From: Erythrobasidium yunnanense | Taxonomy: Eukaryota; Basidiomycota; Cystobasidiomycetes; Erythrobasidiales; Erythrobasidiaceae | Assembly: GCA_001600175.1 (NCBI GenBank) | Contig: BCJC01000002.1 | Coordinates: forward strand, 1,833,111-1,897,110 | DNA: 64,000 nucleotides | Direction: 5' to 3' | Shown here: in pieces, positions 43,745 through 53,991 of the stretch | Layout: each line of letters begins with the position of its first letter | Numbering within the stretch: the stretch's first letter is position 1 | Notes under the pieces: model-generated | What the model was told of the DNA's origin: nothing | The model's database searches: none | Seen by the model: only the letters and a program-made list of their open reading frames with translations | Program-made: the position numbers and the translations under genes

Positions 43745-46700
43745 ATGGACAAGCTGTAAGTAATCCAAGGGAAAGGTCAATACAGAGTATACACATACTG
43801 ACTCTACTCTCTACACCCACCTTACCTTCAAACGTTTTCGTTTCCCGTCAAACCCGCCTTCTTCTGCATCGCTTCCCCTACCTCACCGCCCTCGTCATAT
43901 CGGTTCCTTTCCCGGCGCATTCTACGCTCCTTGGTGCATTATCATCTCTTCCTCCTTCTCAGCAAGGCCATCTTCCACCATTCGCCAAAGCAGAGCAATC
44001 AGGACCCAGCCTCGTCGTCATCGTCATCCTCGAGCAGGCATAATCGCGATAGATCAAGAGACATGCCCTCGACATCTGCAGCAGCTGGAAGAGCTGGGCA
44101 AGCACCCAGCAAAGCCCAGCAAGCGCCTTTAGCTGCCTTCAACCCTGAACCGCATCGAGCATCCGAAGCAAGAGGGTTTGTAGGCGCAAATCCAGCACAG
44201 CAGCCTCAACAACATGGCAACAACTTGGCAGTCAATGCTCAACAGCAGCAGCAACAGCAGCAAGTTCCTCGGGGATCACCTGGGCTAGCTGCTGGAAATG
44301 CGACTGGAGGAGCCAATATGGAAGAGACGCGCGCAAGAGCAGAGAAGATGGTCAATGCAGAAAGAGAAGCACGAGGAAGACTGCCTGTATACGAAGGACT
44401 GCCTCAACACTTCAGCTTGGACATCAAGATGGGAGAGTGAGCTTATACCGCAACTTCAATCGATGAGATCATAGACACGTGACTGACGGAACGCACTTCA
44501 ATCTTGAATCTTGAACTCGAACAGTGGTGCATTCTCGAACGTATACAAGGCATTGGACAAGAGAACAAACAAGAAGGTCGCAATTAAATGTGTCAGGAAA
44601 TTCGAGCTCAATCACAGTCAGGTGAGGCCAAGCTTTTCCCTCCTCCTTTCTCTCGCATTCTCCCTCCTCTTTCCACTTTCCTCTACTATGATATACATTC
44701 TTTCAACTACCTACCGCCTCTCCGTTATTCGTCGGTCCGTCAGGCTCCCTTGGTGGTAGCTTGAAAGCGCAATGACCGGTAAGGGAATCGCAGCTTCAGC
44801 AGCAATAGCTGGCGATAGCCTAAAGGGCTCACTCACTGGATCATTGCAGAACACACCTAAATAACACTCGACTATCCCATCCTCTCCCATCGCCCACATA
44901 CATCTCCTAATACAGCGGCACAAGACCTTCGCTGACACAGTCTATCTCTTCTCTTTCTTCCTTCGTCATCACCTTCTTCTTCACCGTACGCCTCACTGTG
45001 CGCCTCACTGCTGCTCGATCTTCTTCCCTCTGTCATCTCACCTTCACAGAAGGGAGACAAGCATTTGGGCAAGGAAGTCAAGAAGCAGCCGCGAGCCACA
45101 GAGGTTAGTCTTCTATCCTTCCTTCTTCTCATATCACCCTGCACCGATTTCGCTTTGTTTGGTCATCGATCATATTCTGACTTCATGCCTTTCCTTTCGG
45201 CTCCGTCCCGGGTTCACCTCATCTTTCTTTACACCTCTCCGTACACTATGCTCCATCATACTTCTAACCATCAATCTACCTTTATGATCTTCACAGCGCG
45301 CCAATATCCTCAAAGAAGTCCAGATTATGCGAGGTCTCGATCACCCTGGTATCGTCCAACTTGTCAGCTTTACAGAATCAAGCTTGCACTACTTCCTCGT
45401 TCTGGAACTCATGTACGTCCGCTCCCTTCTAGAGTACTGCACGCTTCGCTGACTGCTCTTGTCTCGATAACTACAGGGAGGGCGGAGAGCTGTTCCACCA
45501 GATCGTCAAGCTCACCTACTTCTCTGAAGACCTTTCGCGCCACGTCATCCTACAAGTCGCACATGGTATACGTTATCTGCACGAAGTCAAGGGTGTAGTC
45601 CACCGAGACATCAAGCCTGAAAACTTGCTCTTTAGCGGTATTCCTATCATTCCCTCCGTACATCCCAAAGCCCGACCATACGACGAAGACAAAGAAGATG
45701 AAGGAGAGTTCATTCCTGGTATCGGAGGAGGCGGTATTGGCCAAGTCAAGATTGCAGATTTCGGTCTGAGCAAGATTGTCTGGAACGAAGAGACAATGAC
45801 GCCTTGTGGTACCGTCGGATACACAGCTCCGGAAATCGTCAAGGATGAGAGATATTCAAAGTCCGTAGACATGTGGGCCATGGGATGCGTCCTTTACACC
45901 CTTCTCTGCGGTTTCCCTCCCTTCTACGATGAGAGTATCAACGTGCTCACCGAGAAGGTGGCTCGAGGGTACTACACTTTCCTCTCACCGTGGTGGGATG
46001 ATATATCTGCTTCCTCTAAGGATCTCATCACAAACCTCCTCACTGTCGACCCCGACAAGCGATACACGATAGATGAATTCCTCGCCCACCCATGGTGCAA
46101 TCAGCAGCCTGCTCAACCCAATGTCGACAAGCGGACGATCCAATCCATCATGGGAGGTCACCAAGCTCCACCGCAAGCTCTGCCCAAGACCAATCAGCGC
46201 CTGCAGGGCGCACCTTCGAACGTACCGATGGACTCGCCCATGCTCGCTGACCAAAGAGTCAGGAGGGATCCAGGCCAGACGCCTGCTGCTTACATGCGAG
46301 AAGCCTTCGACATCACGTACGCAGTGCACAGAATGGGAGAAGAAGGCGCTCGCAAGGGTGCAGGTGGTCGAGGTTTCCTGAATGACCTGAATGAGATGGA
46401 CGAAGAGGAAGATGAAGAAGCTCAAATCGAATCGACGAGGAAGAAGTACGGTGCGAGCGTCAGTAAAGTCATTGAGGATCAACGTGCGGCTGCTGCAGCT
46501 GCCGCGGCCGCTGGCAAGAACCAGCAATCCTCAGGGACGTATCATGGTTGGGGAGGTGCGAATCGTAAAGAAGCGGAAGCGGTGCTCTACGATGGACGAG
46601 CAGGCGCAAGAGACAGAGGGCGCAACAAGCAGAACGGGCGCGGAAACGGCTTCGATCTCAAGCTTGATAACGCAACTCTGCTCGGCAGAAGACAGCAGAA

Positions 46701-46764
46701 AGGTCCTGGTCTATCGCTGGCTGGGAACCCCGCTTTCGGAGCACAAAGTCCAATGAGACAATAG
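43745..46764 (+). CDS. srk1: CAMK-family MAPK-activated kinase (Srk1/Rck2 type)
   Basis: Six exons (43745-43755, 43963-44436, 44525-44621, 45050-45103, 45297-45412, 45477-46764) encode 679 residues. Srk1/Rck2 kinases act below the Hog1/Sty1 stress MAPK and control translation and cell-cycle entry. Kinase marks in order are MGDGAFSNVYKA (Gly loop), VAIKCVRK (catalytic Lys), ILKEVQIMRGLDHPGIVQL, HRDIKPENLLF, the family insert EGEFIPGIGGGGIGQVK, IADFGLSK, CGTVGYTAPEIVKDERYSKSVD and ALMOST canonical DMWAMGCVLYTLLCGFPPF. The insert between HRD and DFG is typical of this subfamily. The N-terminus (MDKLKAIFHH, from an 11-nt first exon) is followed by Ser and Gln runs. The tail has an acidic block, a run of nine Ala and a basic Gly/Arg end. 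Introns 1 and 3 (207 and 428 nt) are long for this genome. Confidence 0.9.
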
Positions 46765-47240
46765 TGCACTCTTTAACGAGCAAACAACCTTTACCTTATT
46801 TACATCGTAATAGAAGAAGTCTCTCGTTCCGGCATATCTCCCATATACCAATACCTCGTCAGGAAAAGACATTGGGCGGGCTAGCGCCATATATCAAAGC
46901 AGCTGCCTCGTCCTCTGTCTTTCCTCTACCGAAGGTTGTTTACGCAGCACTGTCATGTTACTTTCCTGTTAGTGCTAGCCATTTAGCCGAGGCCTTTCTA
47001 GGCTTACTATCATAATCGAAAAACGCTCTGTAACAAATTCCGCTTACTCGTTTCATCTATCCTTCTTTGTATGCCTCTCTGCAGTGTAGAAAATACGAGA
47101 TATCCGCAGCTCATCGTTTCCCGCTACTTTTCGTGCCATTGAAATCAGAGCAATGACGCTCAATCGGAAGCGGCTAGAGTCAATGATTACTGCTTCATTA
47201 CTGATTCTGAGTGGGAATGATAGACATATGCTACAGATTG
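46765..47240. other. Spacer between convergent genes
   Basis: This 476-bp stretch separates the 3' ends of the kinase and PKR1 genes. It should contain only 3' UTRs and terminators. The short frame 46764-47015 (+) has no support. Confidence 0.4.
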
Positions 47241-47783
47241 CTACGTGGTTTGTGCGCCCGCTTTGCGCATTCGTATAGAGCCTACAGCTTCAGGCTTAGA
47301 TTGCGCAGACGCAGATGCAACAGCAGGATCTTGCGTAGGTGCCGTACTGCCTATTGATGGCTTTTCCTGCTGTTTCTTCTGTTCCTCGACTTTGCCGAGT
47401 TCCAATATGAACCTGCAAGGCAATCAGCCTACGTCCCGTACCCAGCGGTGACCTCGCTCACCACGATATGCTAGCATATAATGCCGCTGCAACGCCCGTC
47501 AGTGCTAGGACGTGGAGGTTCCAATTCGTCGCATAGGCCAGCCCGAACAGAGTCAGAAACAGTCCTGAGGATTACGATTCTGAGTTGAGCTTCAGGGGAG
47601 ACACGAGCAGTCAAAGCACACCGTAGAAGGACCAATTCATGACTTTGACAACGCCAGCTTGCGGCTTTGTCGTTGGCGAGAATATCGAGTCTACGACTTT
47701 AATGAGGAATATTCACATAAGAGCGTGCCCATTGCTGAGGTACAGAAGTTGCAGGGCGTACTGTCTCTTGCGATTGAGGCCAT
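47241..47783 (-). CDS. PKR1: V-ATPase assembly factor Pkr1
   Basis: Four exons (47783-47762, 47696-47622, 47564-47462, 47412-47241) encode 123 residues. Pkr1 sits in the ER membrane and helps assemble the V0 sector of the vacuolar ATPase. The N-terminus MASIARDIVDSIFSPTTKPQ matches the Pkr1 start (short helix, then SIFSP/T). Two membrane segments follow, WSFYGLFLTLFGLAYATNW and LHVLALTGVAAALYASISW, and the family end-mark SWFILELGK is restored by the last splice. The C-terminal tail is soluble, Gln/Ser/Ala-rich and ends with basic residues. Exon 1 is only 22 nt. Size and topology match the family (about 120 residues). Confidence 0.85.
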
Positions 47784-48064
47784 GATGTCCGGGAGCAGTT
47801 GAGATCAGCGCGCGTGCAAGGCAAAGCGCGATTTCAGCTTCAAGGATTTGTTGGCTTTTCTCGGATTTCGAACTGACACTGGTCTACATTACTCAATCAC
47901 AACGACATCTACATATTCCTGCTAATCCCACCAGGTGAGTCTGTTTGTCCAACTCCGACTGATCCTGTGACAGGCTGACATGAGCGTCATCTTAGGGGCC
48001 ACCTCGCAGCATCGCACAAGAAGACAGTCTTCCATCTCTTCAATCATCCTTGATATCAGCAAAC
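47784..48064. promoter_or_regulatory. Divergent promoter region between PKR1 and the MDR reductase
   Basis: This 281-bp stretch separates divergent start codons and should carry both promoters. No consensus site can be named with confidence. Confidence 0.35.
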
Positions 48065-49449
48065 ATGCGCGCCTGGGTGTACAGAAAGAGCGGAAACCCT
48101 GCTGAAGTCCTGAAGCTCGAGCAAGATTATGCCTTCACAAATGTCTCGCATCTGCCCATCAAGGTCCGCGTAAAGAGCGCTGCTCTTAACCCTGTGGGCT
48201 ACAAAGCCATCAAAGAAATGCCTAGTATGACTTCGAAGATCTTCCTACAAGCAGAATATAAAACGCTTATGTAATGACGCTTTCGTCTAGGTATCGCAAC
48301 GCGCAAACCTGCTGTACCCGAGCAAGACTTTGCGGGTATCGTCGAGGAATGTAGTCCTGAAAGCGGGTTCAAGCCTGGAGACGAGGTCTTTGGTATGAAT
48401 GCAGTACGTTTCGCCGCATGCTGCATATATTGGTCGAGTGCTGATACGTTCGTGTACATAGGCACCTGAGCAAATCAAGAATGGCATTGGAAGCATGTGC
48501 GAAGTAGTCAACACCAGCTCAGCTGTCCTCGTAAGCTGTCTTGCGGATCCAAGCTATAGGAGATCGCTAATTCTATCGTTAACCAGGTCAAGAAGCCATC
48601 GAATTTGAGCTTCGCCGAAGCTGCCTCTATCCCGCTCGCCGGCCTTACCGCCTATACTGTCCTCATCAAGCAAGGCGGAACGAAAGCAGGATCGAGGGTA
48701 TTGATCAATGGCAGCAGTGGAGGAGTAGGCGTCATGGCCGTACAGATTGCGAAAGCAGTCGGAGCCCATGTAGTCGCTACTTGCTCCGAACAGAGCTCGT
48801 CAATGGTGAAAGGTCTAGGAGCAGACGAGACTGTCGATTACAGACAGTCGGACTTTCCAGCTTCTCTAGCCAAGAGCTATGGCAGCGAAGATAAACGATT
48901 CGACTTCATCTTCGATGTGAGTTTGGAGTCACTCTCCTGTTCGCCATGTCGCTTACATTCATCTCATCTAACAGACCGTCGGTGTTCACTCGCGTAAGGC
49001 CTGCCCTAACCGAGGGATGCAAAACATTTCTGACATGTATGATGCTAGTGTACAAGGCTTCTCCGGGCTTCACCAAATCTACTGGATCTTTCGTTACCAT
49101 TGGCGCAGCAGCTGACTCCGTGGGCACTATTGCCAAGGTGTGTCCCTTCCCTTCATCTATTCAGGTCTCCGCTGAGTCCATTTCTTTGTTCGCTTTGCAG
49201 ACTGCTCTCCAGATGGGCAGCAGTCTGCTTCAGCCTAAATGGCTCGGCGGCACTCCAGTGCCGTACAAGTTTGTCTGGCTAGAAGCAGAAAAGGAGCATG
49301 ATTCGTTAGTACAGCTGGCTAAATGGCTAGAAGAAGGAAAGGTCAAGCCAGTCATCGACTCGGAGTACTCGTTTGAGGAAGTGCCTAAAGCTTATGAGCG
49401 TATCATGAGCGGAAGAGCGAAGGGCAAGGTTGTAGTGAACGTACAGTGA
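48065..49449 (+). CDS. Zinc-free medium-chain dehydrogenase/reductase (quinone oxidoreductase-like)
   Basis: Seven exons (48065-48224, 48291-48403, 48462-48530, 48587-48916, 48975-48993, 49049-49137, 49201-49449) encode 342 residues. Marks of the family are ALNPVGYKAI near the start, PEQDFAGIVEEC, GDEVFGMN, EAASIPLAGLTAYTVL and the NADPH site INGSSGGVGVMAVQIAKAVGA. ADETVDYRQSDF, FDFIFDTVG, GSFVTIGA and a final GRAKGKVVVNV complete the pattern. The structural and catalytic zinc ligands of alcohol dehydrogenases are absent, so it belongs with quinone oxidoreductases and RTN4IP1-like reductases that use NADPH. The substrate cannot be told. There is a 19-nt exon 5, and the reading frame is continuous only with it. 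The start ATG follows AACATGCGC and no upstream ATG is in frame. Confidence 0.87.
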
Positions 49450-49605
49450 TATAGAACTCAGAAAGATAGCATGCCATGTATTTTTCGTCATTATGCACAA
49501 CGACAAGAAGCTGAATACTGTCCTGTATCTATTTGAGCATTGATCTACATGCGAATGCACTACAATACATCACGCTATCTAGAAGATAATCCAGGTACGA
49601 AAGGT

Positions 49606-51194
49606 TCAGACGATAAATCTCTCGCTCCACCACCGCAAGATGTCCATTCCTTTCTTATGGCCATCCCAGCGGGGATCTCTACAGATGATAGCTCCATGAC
49701 TATTCCTTTCCTGCGGCAGATATACCAGATGTTTCTGCAGGCCCGGTAGTGCATTCAGGTTGTCCGTCATCCTCTTCTGAGATGCAGTAAGGATGGCATC
49801 CGTATCTTCTATCCTGCCTGGCCCTTCGCGTTCGCCGCCATCAACGGGAAAGACATCCTCTGCTATCTCTTCGAACGTATCTTCGAGCGCTAGTCCTACT
49901 CGCCGTAACTGTCCATCAAGCGTCGATAAATCCCCTACTAGCATCGCCTTGATCCGCTTGCGAGATTTCATGCTTTGTAGTGTGAATCGCCACATTAGAT
50001 AGATGAGGAAAGAAGGAATGAGGATAGGCATGAAGAAAGGTAGCAGGTATCCCAGCTTGTAAGGCACGCCTGCGAACGTTTTCGGCCGTAAGAAAAAGGG
50101 AAGAGAAGGTAATCGAGGCCAGTACCCTGCGCGCTGAGGCGGATGTGCGATTTTCGTAGTATGTATCGCCTTGATGATATGCGGACAATCTTCTTGGAAA
50201 TCAAATGACAGGCCGCCTTTCTCAACTTGAGCATCGACACTCTCAGAGTCATCGGAGATTGACCGCCCTATCTTATCGGCTTTAGCGAACATATCCTTAT
50301 AATCTTCTGGGAAATACCCAGTCGCGAACGGTACGGTCCTATCATTGACGCAATTTGCGAAAATATCCTTCTTCTGAAACGCTTCGAGCGCTTTGTAGAA
50401 GCTCGTATCTGGCTGTGCCATTATCTCAAGTAGAGGTTTGCCAGATACGTAGCTATCAGAAGCATAGAGCTGTTCTCCTGTTCTTGACAGAAGTCGCGCG
50501 CCAAAGTAGTTTAAGATGCGAGAGAAGAGGGAAGGGAATTTAGGGATACCTATCGCTGGCGAAGCGAAGGTTGTGAAATTGACGGGCTCGATGTTTTCGA
50601 AGAAGGAAGGAGTGCGTGCATGTAGGGCGCCTAATGCGAAGCGTGCAATCAGACCTCCGAGAGAATAGCCGCTATTACGCAATCGTCAGCTATCGAAGAT
50701 CCACTTACAAAAAGGGTAGATATATACACTATACTGAAGCGCGTCACACGGAGTGGGAGAAGGTCTTCGATATAATTATCGATCTCTTCCATGGCGCGTA
50801 TAGAGCACATGTCGATCTGGACAATCTGGTCAGCCGACATCACTGGAGGCATAAGTAATGGCTTACACCATCGTAGGTATAGTCCGACTCGTTAGTGGTA
50901 GTCCGCAGGGTCTATAGGCGATGCCGGGGATAATTTCGTAATCAGGACATGGTAGAAAGAGCCAGGAATCGATCGGTCATGCAGGCATACCCTGAGCTGG
51001 TGGTCATAGTTGTCTTGATTCTTGTCGAAGTGTTTCTGTATGCTTTCTTCTATCTGCGATACATGCTGCGATGAGCCCCAGAGGCCGTGGATCTGACGGA
51101 ACTCGTCAGCTTAGACTTTACTGATGGATGGCATTAGGCGCACTATAACCAGCAGATGGACATCCCTATCGTCTGTAAGGGCAACTTGAACCAT
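49606..51194 (-). CDS. DUF676-type serine lipase (Rog1/Lpl1 family)
   Basis: Five exons (51194-51144, 51092-50991, 50911-50867, 50825-50728, 50671-49606) encode 453 residues. This alpha/beta-hydrolase family includes yeast Rog1 and the lipid-droplet phospholipase Lpl1. The first join gives LLVIIHGLWGSSQHV (oxyanion loop). The fourth gives VGYSLGGLIARFALG, with the nucleophile Ser in GYSLG. VNDRTVPFATGYF holds the likely catalytic Asp, and CPHIIKAIH supplies candidate His residues. A hydrophobic stretch LGYLLPFFMPILIPSFLIY lies about two-thirds along and could anchor the protein to ER or lipid droplets. The C-terminal 80 residues are soluble and helical. It is divergent from the ING gene with only 89 bp between ATGs. 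Substrate is unknown; phospholipid or monoacylglycerol is likely from family knowledge. Confidence 0.87.
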
Positions 51195-51283
51195 GGGTAA
51201 CACTCTTTCGAGACTCTCTATAATAAAGACCTAAAGCAAGCTTGAAACACTTTCAAGGCTTTCCCTTACATCGATTGACAATA
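51195..51283. promoter_or_regulatory. Very short bidirectional promoter region
   Basis: Only 89 bp separate the start codons of the lipase and ING-protein genes. A TATAATAAAG stretch at about 51219-51228 could serve either gene. Transcripts may overlap at their 5' ends. Confidence 0.4.
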
Positions 51284-53389
51284 ATGTCCCAGGAGGACGC
51301 TACCGCGCTACTCAACGAATTTGTCTGGAGCATCGAGAATCTCCCAAACGAAGTCGCCTACCTTCTCGAGGAAATCGCATACAAGGACGAGCGAGCGCAG
51401 GGTCAGCCGGGCCATTTCAGCTGGAAGTCAGGCAGAAAGCTGATGTTGGTGCGAGACTTCAGACCTACGACACAAGAACAGCAAACGGGATGCCAGTATC
51501 CAGTCCCATCACAAGGCGAATGGCCTGCTCGCCGTCAACGCAAAGGAGGGCCAACTCGTCGACAAGATCCGGACAGACCAGAAGAAGGTGCTCAAGCTCG
51601 CTGATGAGAAGGTAGCACTAGCAGAGAAGGGCGTACGCTTGCTCGAGAAATGGGTCAGCAGGCTGGATGGCGAATTCGATAGGCTCAAAGATATGGGATA
51701 CAACGTTGGAGACGCAGAAGCTGCCGCCCAGCAAGCTGCAAATACAATGAACATGAGCATGCCTGGCTTGAGTGGACCTATGCAGATGGATACCGGCTCA
51801 AACAAGAAGCGCAAACTGCAGGCAAGCGGCAGCGGCACAAACGCAAACGGTAGCTTCGCAACTGGTTCTCAAGCTACGAATCTCGCTGGCATGAATATGA
51901 ACAATAGCCAGTATCACCATTTACAATCAAGCAACCCATATTCGCCAAGCTCGCAAGCTGGACCTTCGGGCTCTTCGAATAACGCTGGCATGTACGGCAA
52001 TATATCTATCAATACATCTGGAATGACGCCTCAGCAAGTAGCAAGCATGGCAAACTTCAATGTATCGGCCATGTCGCCTAGCCAGCAGCAGCAATTCAAC
52101 CAGGTCTTCCAACAGCAATATACAACAGCTATAAACCAGCTACAATCACAGCAGATGAATGGCTCAGGCACACCAGCTTCGCCTACATCCGCAGGTGGAG
52201 TGGGTAATTCAGCTAGACCACTCCGGCCAAGTCGACTATCTTCGTCTTTCTCGTTTTCGGGCGCTGGTCCGGGCGTACAGATCTTGCCATCTTCCGCGGC
52301 TGCTCACATGGCTGGCTCACAAGGTCCATCAGGTGCTTCCTCTCTATCAAGCTCGCTCAATCAGTCAACTTCAAGTATGCCAGGCCAGAAGCGCGGTCGG
52401 CCTGTCACAACAGGAAGTGGGCAAGCAGGCGCTTCAGGTTCTGGGCAGACAGGCGGGAACAAGAAGAAGAAGAAGCGCATCACCATATCCGACGAAGAGT
52501 CATTACTTGAAGAAGGTGCAAGCGAGGATGCAGAAGGCGATCTGGATGATGAAAGCATGCTTATCGACTACGATGCAGGCGAGAACCCTAAGACATCCTC
52601 TCGGCGACCTGGAGGAGGGAACCGAACGAGTTCACGCGGCGGCACGCCCATGTCTGGCGTCCCTACACCCGCTTCAGCAGCTTTCAATCTCGCAAATAAT
52701 GCAAGTGCTGGTGGTCCACGAGGAAACAAGGCTGGAGCGGGAGGAAGGCCTAGACTACCTACTTCAGCTGCGGGTAACAAGAAAGCGGATAAAGAGGAAG
52801 AAGAGGAAGAGGCGGACGCGGAGGGAGAAGAGGACTGGGCAAACGAAGAAGCGAATGCCGAAGATCCTACGCTCTATTGTGTCTGTCAGAGAGTCAGCTA
52901 TGGCAATGTAAGTGGCTAGTTGTTGTATTGACTGGGTCAGCATGCTGATACTGCTCTTCACAGATGATTGCGTGTGATAATCCGGGCTGTCAATTGGAAT
53001 GGTGTAAGTGTAGCCCGTTTGTGTCTCCAGCATCGGATGACTGATCTTTCCTCATTTTATAACAGTCCACTGGAGCTGTGTCAAGTAAGTCTCGCGCCGG
53101 CCAGGGTTCCTGTATTTCTGTTTGAGCTGCATCTGACGATCTATCCTCACTTCTTCACCACTACAGCGTGACGAAACAGCCTCTGAACGACGAGAAGTGG
53201 TTCTGCCCCGATTGTACCGCCTTGCGAAACAACGCCAACAATGCAAGCGGAGGCAGCGGTGCCAACAGGCAGATCTCGACGCCTACCAGTGGATCGAGCT
53301 CGTATCAGCAATTGCAAGCTCAGCAGCAACAAATGATGTTTGCGGCTCAGCAGGCTAGAGATGGAGGTCGGCCGAGCAGAAGAGGCTAG
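51284..53389 (+). CDS. YNG2: ING-family PHD-finger protein (Yng2 type, NuA4 histone acetyltransferase)
   Basis: Five exons (51284-51401, 51463-52907, 52964-53003, 53066-53084, 53167-53389) encode 614 residues. The N-terminal ING helix pair reads IENLPNEVAYLLEEIAYKD, then KRDASIQSH and KEGQLVDKI, as in Yng2 and unlike longer Pho23 spacing. The middle is a Ser/Gln/Gly/Asn-rich disordered region of about 350 residues, with basic patches (KKKKKRI) and an acidic run. The PHD finger near residue 490 starts YCVCQRVSYGNMIACD and continues with CQLEWFHWSCV and KWFCPDC, holding all eight zinc ligands (Cys4-His-Cys3) and the aromatic cage typical of H3K4me3 binding. The finger is cut by three introns, one flanking a 19-nt exon. 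The C-terminal tail is Asn/Gln-rich. It is longer than yeast Yng2 (282) because of the middle. Rpd3-complex Pho23 is an alternative, with less support. Confidence 0.87.
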
Positions 53390-53991
53390 CCGAAGGCCTA
53401 ACATGCCCACTGGTATATGACTCCGGTATAAGGTTTGGCACCTGCAGACAGAAGTCCCTCATCCTGTGTGGGTCAGCAGATTGGGGGCGGGGCTGCGTCT
53501 CGCGTCATCAGCGACTCGCTGCGCTCGTAGCATGCTGGCAAGATGCGCATAGTATAACAGCAGAGTATTTTGTAAGGAGCTGCAAAGTCAGAACTGACGC
53601 TACAGCTAGGCGACAGGATTATCGATAGCTAGTGCTTTTCGCTGGTTCAGAACCTCGGGTGGATCGAAACCCTCTACAATGGCGTCTATGATGTCTCACT
53701 CATACTTATTAGGCAAGGAGATTCAATATTCAGCGTTGTGATTGTTGGTCAGCAAATCCCCGCTCTTACGTCTCTTGGCCCTCTTACGAGGCGTAAAGGG
53801 TTGTCTTTTCGCTAGTTCGACGGAACGTGCGCATCGCGCTTCTTGCAAATTCACGACTATCGATAATCTAAGTCAATCGACTGTCATCGAGGCTCTTTAC
53901 CTCGTTTCAAAGGGGCGCCGGAGACACCCAAAAAGCCAAAGCTCGCGCAAGGAAAGCCAGCTTTTCTAAGATTACCTATACGATGGCATGA
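53390..53991. other. Promoter region of the TRP-like gene
   Basis: This 602-bp stretch follows the ING-gene stop and precedes the TRP-like gene. A short frame at 53742-53969 (+) has no family mark. I see no repeat or RNA gene. Confidence 0.4.
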
